NCBI GenBank assembly: GCA_001466705.2
Contig: LATX02000187.1
Location: 124,001-188,000, forward strand
Length of the DNA stretch: 64,000 bases
Direction of reading: 5' to 3'
DNA from: Moniliophthora roreri
Lineage: Eukaryota > Basidiomycota > Agaricomycetes > Agaricales > Marasmiaceae
Position numbers and translations under genes: made by a program. Positions 11,527 through 24,871 of the stretch are shown in pieces (positions within the stretch are counted from its first letter, which is position 1; each line of letters starts with the position of its first letter). The notes under the pieces were generated by a model that did no database searches, was not told the DNA's origin, and saw nothing but the letters and a program-made list of their open reading frames with translations.

Positions 11527-14500
11527 TCAATACTTCCTCGGTCCACCGACAATACCCTCTATCGAATGGTGCTCGAGTTCATTCCGTGCCTTGAGGATGC
11601 TAGCATGCATCTCCTTCATAGCGTTGCCCAACTTGACACCGAACCGACTAAGGATATCCCTCTGCCATGCGTCGTACTTGGCGTTCACCCTGGCTTGTAC
11701 CTGCTCGTAGTCAATGACACAAACGCCAAATGACTTTGAGGTTTCCGAAGTATCAAAGGTAGACCGTGTCTTCTTGATCTCGGTGAGCAGCTGTTGCCAG
11801 TGCGCAAGCGAATCGCCAAGCCGGTTAAAGACGTATTCGGCCTCAAGGTCCCATAAGGATTGGAACTGAAGCCATTTGTTGACATAGTCTTTGAGCATCT
11901 GAATCTTGGCTTCGATTAACGAGAATGGCCGTTCCAGAGTGTCATCGGTGAAATGCGTTAACTATGGAGTAATCAGAAACCAGCGACGAGGGAAATGGCA
12001 GAACATACCAGGGAAACGTATGTTGTCTCCGAGTCAGTGACTCCCTGCATTTGCAGACCTATCTCATACCGAGAGCTCTGTATCCGTCTCAGCCGACACA
12101 CGACGCCTACGACGATTAATGAGTAATACGGCAACCGCGAAACAGATAGACCGTACCTATCCAATCATGCAGTTGCTTGATCCAAGTTGCACGCGCATAC
12201 TCTATCGGCGGATCAAGGAAAATGACTTGGTTCTGTATGCGAATCTCGTGGACTATAGGCTTGACTGTCATGTTGGCCTCCATAAACTGCACCGCAAATT
12301 CCTTGTCAGCAAGAAAGCAGATATTGCAATCAGCTCAGAACGTACCTTCTCCTCCTTCCGCTTATCACCTCTCCGCTTGTTTGTCACATCGCGGAAAGGC
12401 ACCTCTCTTCTCCCATCCTCGTCGGCCGAACGGTCAAACTCGGAACACCATACCTGGATGATCTGTCTTAACCGCTGTAGTAGGATAGCCTCGATTCGTT
12501 TATCCAGCTCGGCAACCCAATGCTCCAGGTTGGCATAGCCCTCCAAGTTCAACCTATCGATCTACAGAAACAGGGCGTCAGGTTTTCTCGTCACATTGAA
12601 TTACCGAGCAGCCTACTGCAGCCTGAATCTTCCCAAGAAGCTCAGAGAAGGCTTCAGTCGTATATGAGCATGTAGCAAGATCCTCCACGGCACGAAGGAT
12701 ATCCTTGTACAAGTCAATGACATTATTCGTCTTGTCCTGCAACACAGATATCACACTCGCAAACTCCCGCACGAACTGGATATGCCGATCATTTCGCCCA
12801 TCCGTACTAGGAACGTATCTGCCAGTATCATACTGACTGATAAAGTGGTCCCATCGGATGTTCATGCCTAGCAATTGAACATCAGATCAGCAACATGTAG
12901 GATATAACAAGTTGCAACGCACCCTTCGTAATCATCCTCTGAGATTCATTCCTATACTCCGCAACCAACCACTCGATCCCCTTATTATGCTCTACCAAAT
13001 CCAGCGTCTGACCGTACGTCCTCACCGTCTCCATCAAGCTCACAGCATGGGGATACACCCTCTTCGCATCCTTGGCCATATTTGTAATCGCATGCGGAAC
13101 CTGGAAATTCAACCATAGCAGATTCCTCACTTCCTTGAACAAGGTGATAATCTGCGGATCAAAGTTCACTGCCAGTTGGAACCCGCCTCCTCGTAAGCGT
13201 ACGATTTCGAATAAACGTCCATCGACACCCATATTCCGACGGTTTATGTCGTGGAGCCAGGCATCGTAGACAGGTCGAGTATCGAGTTTCTTGCGGAAAG
13301 CGCTGCTTTCGGATTGGAGTTTCTGACCTTCGGCATACAGTTCCCAGCCTTTGCCGAGGACATCTTCGACACGCTTCATGTAGGTGATGAGTTGGCGTTC
13401 AATTTGCCGTGCCCAGATGATGGCGCCTGCTATGGGAGGCAGATCACGCATTTGGGACATGTGGTAGGCTTCGGAAAGTCGGTATTGGGTTTTGAACTAG
13501 TGAGACGGTTAGTGTGGGTTGAGAGGTAATCTGACGCAAGACTTACTTTGTCGTGAAGGTGCTTAATGTCTTCCTTGACGGAATCAATGAGCTGGGTCTG
13601 GTATTCCTGAATGGCTCCTCGAATCTGTGCGCAGTAAAATGAGTTTTCAATCGGTACTGATATCAGATTCAACACACCTTTGGTCGAACAAAGAGCGCAT
13701 TAAACTTTGAAAACACCCTGAACATCTCATTTGCGTTCCTCGCCGTACCCAGCCTATCTCTCAGCCTCGCAATGATCTGGTTCTCCACCCTCGACACACG
13801 CTCATTGTACGCATTCTCGGCGGCTACCCAGATCTCTGTACCCTCAACTGAAACATCAAGCACGTCGATCCGCTTAACGACTTCATATGCCTCCTTGACC
13901 TCTTCCTCCATATCCATACCGCCCACTTCCATGCCCACAGCACCTAGTCCCTTGGTCGGCCCAGTCATCACCGCTAACTGCTCATGCTGCTTTCGCCAAT
14001 CTCTGAGATACCTCGTTCGTTCTTGCAGCTTGGCATGAGCAGGCGCAACCTTGATAGGAATGAACCTCTCCGACCGCTTCCTCGTCACCTCTCTCGCAAC
14101 GTTTGTAAACTCCTTGATCAAATCATCCCAAGTCCGGAAGATATTCACCGTCTGGGATAACAAGCGATCAAACGTGTCATACGGCGTATACGGCAACCGG
14201 TGTGACGTTAAGATCCGTAGCAGCTGATCGTTGAAATCCCTCGAGATAGCTTCGACGAGAGGCAGGGCACGTCGGATTGGGTAAGGCGATAACCTAAGCT
14301 TCCGGTTTATATGACCGAAGATCAGATGCAGAGATTCCTGTATCTTATCAAGGTCTGTGGCCGAGAGCAGCTCATTCAAAGGAAAATCCTTCATGAGCTG
14401 GTTATACTTGTGTACTTGGTCTGTGGCGTCTTTGAGACCCGTATCGGTAATGAAACTGACTGTCGCATGGAAACGTTTAGCGTTCCGCAGACAGTCCATG

Positions 14501-15684
14501 ACCATGAGGACCTCCTCGGAACGGAGCTGAGCCTCGATGCCATCGAGCGCTCGTTCGAGACTGAGCCAAAAGTTGATTTCTTGGGAAGCTGTGCCAGAGG
14601 CGACATCCCGATTGAGCTTTGTTACTGCTTGGATGGACTTGATCCAAGTGTTGACGTGACCATGGAGCGAGTTGAGAAAGGAACTGTCGTTGAGGGTTTT
14701 GGGAGGTATGAAGGATATGTTGGGTCTCTGGCCGGCCGATCGTGCCTGTCAATGAATTGGTTAACAAAAGGCCGCTCCTCGACACTGTAAAAACCCAACC
14801 TGTTCGACAGCACGTTGTATGATCGGATGTATGACTAGATGTGTTTCTGGAATCTCGACGTTTTGTTGTAAATGCAACAATGATAATTCCAATTCGGCGA
14901 ATTTCTTCTTGGTCATGGGTATTCCCATCTTCGCGTCAACGTCTTTCCCGCCGCCTCTAGAACCGACAAAGGCGTCGAACCATGGTTTGACACCTTGGCT
15001 GACGACAGCGTGAAGACTTTCATAGGGCGTTTCCTCACCACCAAAGAGGTTCAGGAAGTGAAGTTGAGTGACGAGAGGGGTGAGAGGGTCAAGGGTTGGT
15101 CCACGCTTGATGAGCGCAAGGGTGAGAACGTGAGATGGATGAAATATAAGGTGCGGGGTGAGGGTATATGTGTAGGTAGGCGTGGCATCATCTGTTGAAG
15201 AATAAAGGTCAGTCAAACAAAAACGTGGAAACTGCAAATCCAAGCAAAATAAATACAGAATCGTTCACTCACCTTCAACATCGTCTTTACTCTTGACAAC
15301 ATAAATCACGTTTCCTCCTTCAGCTGCAAATCGCGTTACGCGTTCCTCAAACTCGGCGTCAAAGAGAGATTCCAGTTCATCCGGCAATGCTCCTATGACA
15401 GGCGGCATTAATGCTAGCAGATATGAACGAAATAGTGCAGGGTCGAAAGAGGAGGTCGGTGGTTCAGGTGCAGGGGTATCATGTCCGTTTGTCGTTGGTA
15501 CTATTGTTTCCATCTCGTCTTGCTGACGTGTTTTAGGCGGTTCCACAACGGTCTGAGCAGCTCGAAGACTCGATTTCGACCTAGACCACAGGCCCAATGA
15601 TACAGATGTTGAGGCTAGTCTTCGGGGAAATGTCCTGCGATGACTTGAAAAATATTGCTGAAATCGATTGCCTTCAGAGTCCAT
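11527..15684 (-). CDS. dhc1: Cytoplasmic dynein heavy chain, tail-only gene (split heavy chain, N-terminal part)
   Basis: Ten exons (15684-15273, 15191-14800, 14745-13678, 13624-13547, 13496-12923, 12867-12617, 12561-12346, 12301-12157, 12106-12009, 11961-11527) join in frame to 1,222 residues. The start is the ATG of MDSEGNRF; the codon four before it is TTG. Dynein tail hallmarks are clear: [20 protein letters not shown] and [10 protein letters not shown] near the start, [60 protein letters not shown], and [20 protein letters not shown] close to the end. The protein stops (GGPRKY, TGA) just after [12 protein letters not shown], well before the linker and AAA+ motor that complete a chain of about 4,500 residues; no motor sequence lies in the window. 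Agaricomycetes are known to encode the heavy chain in two genes (described in Schizophyllum commune), so this is probably the real tail partner rather than a broken gene. The tail dimerises and binds intermediate chains for nuclear migration and vesicle transport. Confidence 0.93.
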
Positions 15685-15878
15685 TTTCAGGTGCAAAGTA
15701 TCAGGATTTACTTACAGAATAAAAATATACACTCGCTGCGGATTGACAACGAGGAGACCGCGAGCTTCTGCCGTCGCCGTCGACTGCGTTGTCGAAACTG
15801 GTTTTTTATTTGCTCTTGTTATATTCAAGAGCCCAAATCGAGCGCTACACCAGCGTCTTGTTTCTGACAGTGACCATC
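15685..15878. promoter_or_regulatory. Short divergent promoter region
   Basis: The 194 bases separate the start codons of the dynein tail gene (-) and the MGNSQS protein gene (+), so both promoters must lie here or overlap the 5' untranslated leaders. No clear TATA box was seen. Confidence 0.5.
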
Positions 15879-16779
15879 ATGGGGAATAGTCAGAGCGCGG
15901 AGCCTGAAGCAAAAGCCCTTGACTACCTTACAGAAGACGACGTTATTGCTGTTCGGATTGCTCTCCTAAAATTTCTCCCTCGGGAATTGGTCGATATCGT
16001 GCTTGATGATGCTGAATACTGGCCTCGCACTTTCGCCAAACGTTACCTAGTTGTCATCGCAAATACATCAGGACCAAAATCGCAAGCCGATTGGTGCTAC
16101 CTTGTAACGCCACAAATTATCCCGGACGTTCTAGAGAATGATGGTGAAGAACTAAGGCGCCCCCCGAAGATTCATTCTGTGACTTTCACGACGAAAAGTC
16201 GAGATCAGGGATGGGGTGGTCCCCCTAAAGATGAAATGGAAAGATACGGTGCGAGATCCAGCCTCATATTAGTGGAAACGGGCTAACTCGAGTGTGCAGG
16301 ACCATATCATGGCTCTTTCAGCTGGTTTGAAGCTGTGATCATTCGTCCTTCGGACGAGTATCCCAATGCTCCATGGTGGCTTGAAGAAACTTCTGAATTT
16401 CCAGTCAATCTCTTGAATCCCGGTCCTACCGAGCAAGATCTTGCAGATGCGGACGTAGTGCTAGTCGGGCCACCACGCAAACGGTGGTTTGTTTGCTGTA
16501 ATCTCACTGCAAACGACACGTACACGGAACACACTGTCACTTGGTCAATACATGACGAGGACCCTGAACATATCGTCGAGGATTCCATGCGTGGCCACGT
16601 TGGGATGGGGAAGCAATTTCTGAGTTTACTTCAGCCTGGGGATAGGATTGCATTAATGGCTAGAGCTATGGTGAGTAAATTATTCATATTCACCGCTTTC
16701 ACTAATGTGCCATTCCTAGTTTCCGGGATGGGAAAATGATATACACTCTGCGTCTATCGAAGTTGTCTATTCTATGTGA
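15879..16779 (+). CDS. Hypothetical protein with possible N-myristoylation signal
   Basis: Exons 15879-16248, 16300-16670 and 16720-16779 join in frame (introns 51 and 49 bases) to 266 residues. The ATG at 15879 is chosen because it starts MGNSQSAEPEAK, which fits the N-myristoylation pattern (Gly2, small residue at 6); an upstream in-frame extension from 15789 would bury it. The region AVRIALLKFLPRELVDIVLD followed by EYWPR resembles the opening helix of F-box-like domains common in mushrooms. The second half has GPYHGSFSWFEAVIIRP and a C-terminal IALMARAMFPGWENDIHSAS. I do not recognise an enzymatic domain. Membrane attachment through myristate is an inference from the N-terminus only. Confidence 0.8.
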
Positions 16780-17888
16780 AACAATTCCAGTCATGCACCG
16801 AATCTGGTCGTTTGAATCATCAGTTCGAATCTGATTGATTATACCCTTGCAGTTACAAATAAAGGATTACCTTCCTTTGTTCAAGCATTCGCGCTGTCAC
16901 CTTTACACATAGCCGTACGATCTCAACTGACTGGTCTACGAAACGCCGACAGCGTCCTTCACACAATTAGGGCATCGAACGCCTTCATTACACCAATACA
17001 CCAATCATTTGTAGCAGTGTTCGCGGGTTGTTTCATGAAAACTACTACAATACGCGGTACTCACGAATTCTCCGGCTTGTCAGTATCGTGTAACATGTTC
17101 GATTCGACGGTCTCACAGCTCTTTGCAAGATAATGATAGTCGATCGTTCCATGTTTCAGACTCGTACCCACACCTGTTCGGTTTCGCCTCATTTTGGGCA
17201 GGTTGACGAGAGGATGACGGCAGGGGGAAGACAAGACCGAAGGGACTGGTACCATTCGGGGCCTTCTTGGCAGGCCTGCCATTTCAGTGTTGGGACTTAC
17301 TACTTAGTGGACGACATCATGACGTCGCATAAGGTTTTGATTCTCATCCGTCGATTCTGACGACTTTCTGAGAGAAATATCAACTCTGGCGTTCCTGTAA
17401 GGCCCTTGATCAGAGGATTCAATGAACGGCTAGGCCGGAGTTCCGAAGAACACCGTGAGCTTCGGGCGCATTGGGGACAAGGCGTGAGGTAGTATGGCCT
17501 TACGTTTATACTTTTATTGTGCAGTAATACTTTCAAAGTTGATGATCAGAAATGTCATGTCTTCATGACACAGAGGAGGTAAAATACGCAACGCCTTGGA
17601 CGTGTTTGCGTGGATGAAGGACTGGCAGCTCTCTGGAGTCACAAACCAAGAGCGGTCGGATGGACCGATAAGGGGAGAAGTCTGGAGCGAAAGGCGAAAG
17701 ACGAACGGGAAGTCATCCAGCGAAATCGCCCGTGTGACACGCTGTGACTGTTACCTCTTGATTCTCTTCTTCCACCTAGAACGCCTGAAAACGCTGGTTT
17801 TCCTTTCTCTTTGGTTTGAATACTCTGGTTCATACTGTGACGGTTGCGCCGGCCGCCTCTCCGAGACTTCTTTTGTCTCAGAACACCA
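16780..17888. other. Intergenic region
   Basis: No recognisable gene. Short frames (17133-17360, 17596-17946 +) have no domain, and the latter runs into the MITE at 17897. A tRNA-like T arm near 16812 was examined and rejected. Confidence 0.5.
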
Positions 17889-17896
17889 CCTGCAAT

Positions 17897-18152
17897 TAGT
17901 GTGTCGACGGCTCAGCTCGGCTATAAGCGGCTCTGCAGCTGCTTGAGCCATTATTGAGCTGTTGGCGGCTTTTGTTACCAATATGATCCAAATTTTAATA
18001 GGAACCACAGATTTTGGCACCAAAAATGGCAATTCTGGCCGGAAACGGCTCCAAATAGCTCAAGTGGCTCGGCTGAGCTCAACAGGGGGCTTGGAGTCAG
18101 AGCAGAGGGCTAGAGCAGCTAGGCGGCTTTCAGCCGAGCCGTTGACACACTA
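17897..18152. mobile_element. hAT-type MITE, 256 bases, GGCTCGGCT-rich
   Basis: The left end reads TAGTGTGTCGACGGCTCAGC and the right end is its imperfect inverse, GAGCCGTTGACACACTA. Imperfect inversion continues inward (GCTGCTTGAGCC on the left against GGCTAGAGCAGC on the right). The flanks carry an 8-base target duplication with one mismatch: CCTGCAAT at 17889-17896 and CCTGCGAT at 18153-18160. Eight-base duplications and TAG...CTA ends fit hAT-superfamily elements. There is no coding capacity, so it is non-autonomous. It shares its end structure and GGCTCGGCT-rich composition with the element at 58769-59112. Confidence 0.82.
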
Positions 18153-18375
18153 CCTGCGATCTGGTGGATTTCCGGAGTTTCTGTGTTAGGATCTGGTTAT
18201 GGGCATTGTAAACACCTTGAGATATCTAAGAAAAGCCCTTCATATATCTGCATTCACTGAAAATTGTGAATAACCATCAGACACAGGGGAATTTCGCTTC
18301 CTATATCACCGCTGACCGTCTTCTTGACCAGAAAACACGCTGTTCGAGCTTATGGTACGTCAAAAAAGTGATTTT

Positions 18376-18645
18376 ATGTCAAGGACTTGGTATGCTCAGT
18401 CGCAACGTCAATTTCATGGGTCATTACCACCAATATCATGTCTTTATCACTCAATTCTAACTCAGTTCCATTTCAGATTGCATTCCCCATCACATATAAT
18501 GGTGCCCTACTAATTGTATGTTAAAGACTTGGTATACGCTCCGTCGTGCCGAGCGCAACGTCAATTCAGTGTGAGTTTTTGCCGCCAAAATCACATCTCT
18601 GTCACTCGATTCTGACTCAATTCAATCTCGAATTGCGTTTCCTGG
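18376..18645 (+). repeat. Tandem duplication, period about 142 bases
   Basis: Copy 1 starts at 18376 (ATGTCAAGGACTTGGTATGC) and copy 2 at 18518 (ATGTTAAAGACTTGGTATAC). Shared later blocks are CGCAACGTCAATT, CAC(C/T)...ATCA(T/C), TCTTTATCACT/TCTCTGTCACT, CTAACTCA/CTGACTCA and GATTGCATTCC/AATTGCGTTTCC. Differences are mostly transitions. No coding content was recognised. Confidence 0.7.
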
Positions 18646-20423
18646 CTCTTCTAGTAGGCTCTATCATGTAAGGTCATTTTTATTATGTTGGGACATGGAG
18701 GGACATGATAATACAAGATTCTGAATTTTGAATGATGGGCGGCGAGCAAAATTCTACCAAGTCCTAAAAAGGCCCGAATGGTACAGCCACTTCGCAGTAC
18801 TAGCTTACCCCTTCCTCCCATCACCGCATTTCGAATTTCAAATCCTATCCCCGTACTGTGAACGCGACTGGAACCGAGTCTACAGTTTCGGGCTTAGAAA
18901 ATTTGACAAATTCATTCTTACGGTCAAACTCATCATTCACAACGTCCATCATGGCTCGTCGTCATTTTGGTACACATGAATTTGCTCCTTTGTTCAGTGA
19001 CACCGGCGGCGAGAACGAAATTCAGATTACTCCGACCATCAAAGCTCAGCGCCCTTTCCCTGACAACAGCAGCAGATCTTAGATGTTCATGGTAGCAATC
19101 TCGAGTCTTTTGTCGAGGCATGATGGATATGTTGGATATATGGCCGACATAATAGCAAGTAAAGCTGACTTAAAGAATTTCTCAGCTGTCAAAATGTCAA
19201 GGTCAAAATGTCAAGTATGTCAAGTCCGAAACTACTCTAAATGAAACATGCAGGAAACGCAACAAGCGGTGGACATGTTATTTATTCTGGGTCGACATAC
19301 ATAAGTATAATCAAGCATTTGTCGTTGATTTGTGACTCAGGTCGTGACTCCTTGCTAATGTCATACAGTGTGTCCGAGACCAACACGGAGGCATCCTACT
19401 AAGTGAATATTCAGAATCGAGCGTTGGTTGTCTAGTTCGGTGGTATAACAATTATGCTGATGGCCATCCGCAGCACTTGGGGCTCTACTTTTACTATCTA
19501 AAACTCCGCAGGCGCGAACATGAGCATCCCCTGACCCGCAATGAGTTACTTTCAATATGACTTCTGACAGGAACGTTACGCGAACGCAATTCTATGCCTC
19601 CTTTCTACCTATTCTCGTCGTCGAGTCATTCGAAGCAGCTTTCGCGAGCCATTAGAAGTAAGAATGAGGACAAGAGTAAACTTCTTCCGTACCTGCGGTG
19701 CTGCGCCAGCACTAACCTATGTTTTCGGCATTTTGATAGAAGTTCATCGCAGTCCACCCCAAAAGCAAGTGAGCCCCCCGTCCGGCAATTCATCACACGT
19801 CCACATGCCAGCGGTTCCGAGAGGTCCGGTTCGACCTGAAAGATTTTACCCTTCTTCGGTCTGCTGAGCAATTGTCTGTCTGCCTCGAGGCGAAGTAATG
19901 TTTTCTCTTGTCGTAAACAGAGCAACCACTAATGCTCGAAAAGGGTTTTCTTATGATATATGGACCCACAACCCCCACGAGGGCTGACATGAGGCTCCCG
20001 TCTGTCTAAGCGATACCCGGCTACCCAAACGCACAAGTCGACGGTATGATTTGGGACATCATCAAAACATGAGGCGGGTATACCGTTTGATCCCAGGGTG
20101 GAAGTTACCTCTTGGGGAAGTCTCCTTTGTACTTTTTCAGGACACTCTGCTCAGGTAGTAGCCAGGGCGCTTTAGAATTTCAGAATTTTGATGTACTGAC
20201 TGGTTGTTTTGGCATCTAACGCGTCGAGTTCACCTTGGAGATCGGAAGGTGCGATCTTTGCGCATGTACGGGTATCATATATACGCTTGTCTGTGAAATG
20301 CTTGGCGGGGCCCCGTTATTGTGCCGTATCCCATGTAAGTTTCTTCACTGTTTTGGCAACTGTATCTAATATACGTACCAAGGGAGCACTACAAAAGTCG
20401 TGCAGACTGATCTGGATCAACCG
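18646..20423. other. Intergenic region upstream of the F-box gene
   Basis: Only short frames without recognisable domains are present (for example 18728-18979, 19594-19839 and 19626-19925). The sequence just before 20400 (GTCGTGCAG) could be a splice acceptor of an untranslated first exon of the F-box gene. Confidence 0.4.
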
Positions 20424-22025
20424 ATGTCCCCACCCAAGTCGCGTTCACGGTACATGAGCACCCTCTTTCCCTCCACGAATTCAACACCGCTGTCTCTGCT
20501 TCTGCCGAAGTTACCTGACGAAATCCTCTCCATGATATTCTCTCATGCAACCCATACGCGTGACGACCCCCTATCAGCCGTGTCTACGCCCTTAATAATA
20601 TCCCACGTCTGCACGAAATGGCGAAAAGTAGCATTATCCGCTGGAAGCCTCTGGACGAAACTAGCAGTCTTCTCTCCTGAAATCCATGCCTCGCAGCTCA
20701 TACGTATATCAACCTGGTTAACACGTTCCAAATCCTATCCACTCGAGGTCCTATTAGATTTCCGATATGACGAATGGGATTGGGACGAATACTCCCACCC
20801 ATTCACAGGGGAGATGATGAAGGTCGTCTTAGAGCTTCTTCTTCCGCATGTCGGCCGCTGGAGGACATTCGAGATGTTGGTGGACACGTGGGAGCCCATT
20901 CATACCTTTTTGGTGCAGACGAGTGGGGTAAAGGAGGTGCCAATGTTGCAGAGCGTAGCGCTTTCGCGAATTAACGCGTATTTCGTCACCAAAGGTCAGA
21001 CCTTTCAGCCAGACGATTTGAAGAAGCCTGTTCCTTTGTTTGGTGGATGCGCTCTGGGTAGTTTACGGGACGCGGCGCTGTCTGGCGTCCATGTCGATTG
21101 GACCACGTCGTATTTGCGGAACCTTTTGAATCTGTCATTCAAGTTTCACGCCGCCGATGTAATGCCGTCACTGAAGGAGTTTCAGAACATCCTCGCTGCA
21201 TGCCCTGAGCTGCAGAGCCTTACCGTTCTGGGATGGGGACCGCGTCTAGACGGTGATGACGACGAGAATGACGAAGATAAAGCCTCGCCGGTTGTCGCAA
21301 GTCGCATCGCCACACTATCGTGTCTTGCTCGATTTTCATTTGGATTTGTGGACGTCGAATACGCAACAGATTTTCTTGCCATGTTCCGTCTCCCTTCTCT
21401 TCGAGAACTCGAGCTCCAGGACATTTCAGCCACTCTAGATCCGATGGGTCCTTTGGACGCCGCATCGATTTTAGACTGGCTGGTTTCGCATTCAATCGAG
21501 GAGTCAGCGAAGAGATCCACCTGCCACTACCCCCTTTGCCGAGTTGAATATCTCGAGCTGGAAGGCCTGCGGTCTTCCGGGGAAAACTTTTCCCGATTCC
21601 TTCGGGCATTTACATCCCTCAAGAAAATCAGTCTGTCAAATTCAGACTCGGAGCTGTTAGCGGCACTACACCCTGTAAAGGAGCATGCGGCATCTCTTCC
21701 TGGCTCCGTTGTCGTTGGAGGATTCCGAGAACGACGGCGATCGTCTTTTGCGTCTACGACCTTGGCGCAGTCGTGTCCAGAGCTGGAGAACATGGTATGC
21801 AGGCGGGTGGATCACAAATTCCTATCTGAGGTGGTTTCGGCGAGGTGTCAAGTTGGCTCCGGGGTACGACGACTACGGAAAGTCGAGATTGATCTGCAAG
21901 ACTCGGGAGAATTCGAAGAAAGCTCGAGTTTCACATTGACAAAAGAGGACAGGAGTCTTTTGGTCGAATCTGGTGTTGATTTACTGGTTCATCGTCCTGC
22001 TAGCTACCGAGACGATGGGGAATGA
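20424..22025 (+). CDS. F-box/leucine-rich-repeat-like protein
   Basis: One uninterrupted frame of 533 residues from the ATG of MSPPKSRSRYMSTLFP; an in-frame ATG also lies at 20454. Residues about 25-75 form an F-box: LPKLPDEILSMIFSHATH, then ISHVCTKWRKVALSAGSLWT, the usual arrangement in mushroom F-box proteins. The rest shows irregular leucine-rich segments (ELQSLTVLGWG, LPSLRELELQDIS, VEYLELEGLRSS, LKKISLSNSDSE) as expected for a substrate-binding solenoid, with one acidic loop (DGDDDENDEDKAS). F-box proteins bring substrates to SCF ubiquitin ligases through Skp1; this family is very large in agaricomycetes and the substrate cannot be read from sequence. An intron upstream of the start is possible. 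Confidence 0.88.
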   Translation: MSPPKSRSRYMSTLFPSTNSTPLSLLLPKLPDEILSMIFSHATHTRDDPLSAVSTPLIISHVCTKWRKVALSAGSLWTKLAVFSPEIHASQLIRISTWLTRSKSYPLEVLLDFRYDEWDWDEYSHPFTGEMMKVVLELLLPHVGRWRTFEMLVDTWEPIHTFLVQTSGVKEVPMLQSVALSRINAYFVTKGQTFQPDDLKKPVPLFGGCALGSLRDAALSGVHVDWTTSYLRNLLNLSFKFHAADVMPSLKEFQNILAACPELQSLTVLGWGPRLDGDDDENDEDKASPVVASRIATLSCLARFSFGFVDVEYATDFLAMFRLPSLRELELQDISATLDPMGPLDAASILDWLVSHSIEESAKRSTCHYPLCRVEYLELEGLRSSGENFSRFLRAFTSLKKISLSNSDSELLAALHPVKEHAASLPGSVVVGGFRERRRSSFASTTLAQSCPELENMVCRRVDHKFLSEVVSARCQVGSGVRRLRKVEIDLQDSGEFEESSSFTLTKEDRSLLVESGVDLLVHRPASYRDDGE

Positions 22026-22560
22026 CTGATACACCTACCACTAGAAGTACACCTATAATAACACCGTCAAACATGCCACGTAATAATCTAGCTAGATCAT
22101 TTCCCTGCATCACTTGAAGCCAATCTCCTTGAGCCAAAACCTGCTTTTGACCGGTGGTTATTGCCACAGACACTGGCAGAAGAAATGCAGGAGCTGTCTT
22201 GCGCGAGTTGTGATTAATAGCGGAACCACATGGGAGCTTGGAGAAAAGGGCGGTGATTAACCTAATTTGGCAGGTACTTGATAAGATCCCCCGAGTCAAA
22301 AATTTTTGACGCCATCGTCGCGCCATTTCCTCATCCCATCTCTTCCCCACATCCCACCATCAAGCCGCGACAGTAGACGTTTTTCACGGCTTTCCGAGGA
22401 CTGTATAGACCTTCGTACCCGCAGATCTGAATTGCGAGGTTCATATACACCCAGGATCCATTTTTAGCACCATTCGGTATGTTTTCATTCGGACCAGCGA
22501 TGAGTACTGAATCCTTTTGTGGAGCCGCCAGAAGCACACCCGGACATAGCTGGACCCAAG

Positions 22561-24091
<1,531 letters not shown>

Positions 24092-24287
24092 AATTGAGAT
24101 ATAAATTGTACCACAATTATACAGAAAGTCATGGGTATGAGCTGACTCCTGTAATCACGTCCGGTTATTGAGACCTATTGACCCTTTTGATACCCATTCC
24201 AGTACTCAAGTGCACAGCATGCTCCTGAGCTGGCCCACGGTGCTACATCAATGGTAGTGTGTCGGAACTGAGCTCAAGATAACGGAA

Positions 24288-24871
24288 TCAGCCTTCTGGC
24301 ATCCCATTGACAAGGTCGGTGTCTACCTCCGTGAGCATTAGGCGGAGAAGTTCTGAAACTTGGGTATGTAGGGCTTCTAAAAGTGCCCATCAGCAACCGC
24401 GACACCACACAGAATTGACTGGTTCTGACTAGTCCGATTGACTGCCTGAATGTACTCCGCATTTGCCTTTTGCATTTCCTCCTCGAGTGCTTGGAGTCGC
24501 TTGGCCTGTTCCTCCTCTGGCTCTGGCTCCGGCAGGGATTGGATGAGGTATTCGACTTGTTTTGCCTTGACGATTAGATCCGCAACGAGTTCCTGTTTGT
24601 TGGCTGAAGCTCCTGTCAACCTATATTCTCTAGGCGGTAATAAAGGATCGCACCTTCAAAAACCTCGGGCGTATCGTACTTTTCAGGATTTCTTTGCTTC
24701 GTCACTGGTATATCTGGCGACACTTGAAGGAAATTTGAGCGCGAAGTGAGGTACCGGATACTACTGGACATGATTAAGAGAAGCTGTTGGTTAATTAGGT
24801 CGAAACAAAGTGACAAAGTAAACAAGACGCACCTGCTGTATCTCATCTTGAAGCTGCGTTATGCGGTCCAT
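24288..24871 (-). CDS. MED21: Mediator complex subunit 21 (Srb7)
   Basis: Exons 24871-24833, 24783-24654, 24612-24430 and 24376-24288 join in frame to 146 residues, the usual Med21 size; introns are 49, 41 and 53 bases. The start MDRITQLQDEIQQ and IMSSSIRYLTSRSNFLQVSP followed by PVTKQRNPEKYD are the signature of fungal Med21. The middle is a long coiled coil (ELVADLIVKAKQVEYLIQSL, then EEEQAKRLQALEEEMQKANA). The last exon reads KALHTQVSELLRLMLTEVDT and ends VNGMPEG. Med21 pairs with Med7 in the hinge of the Mediator middle module and is essential for RNA polymerase II transcription. The last intron uses a weak donor (GTCAGA) but is needed for the conserved C-terminus. Confidence 0.92.

Noticed and set aside
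16795..16835. A tRNA-like T arm (ATCAG, loop TTCGAAT, CTGAT).
   Set aside because: The T stem and loop fit, but no matching acceptor stem, anticodon arm or A box is found upstream, and the upstream part is the end of a coding exon.
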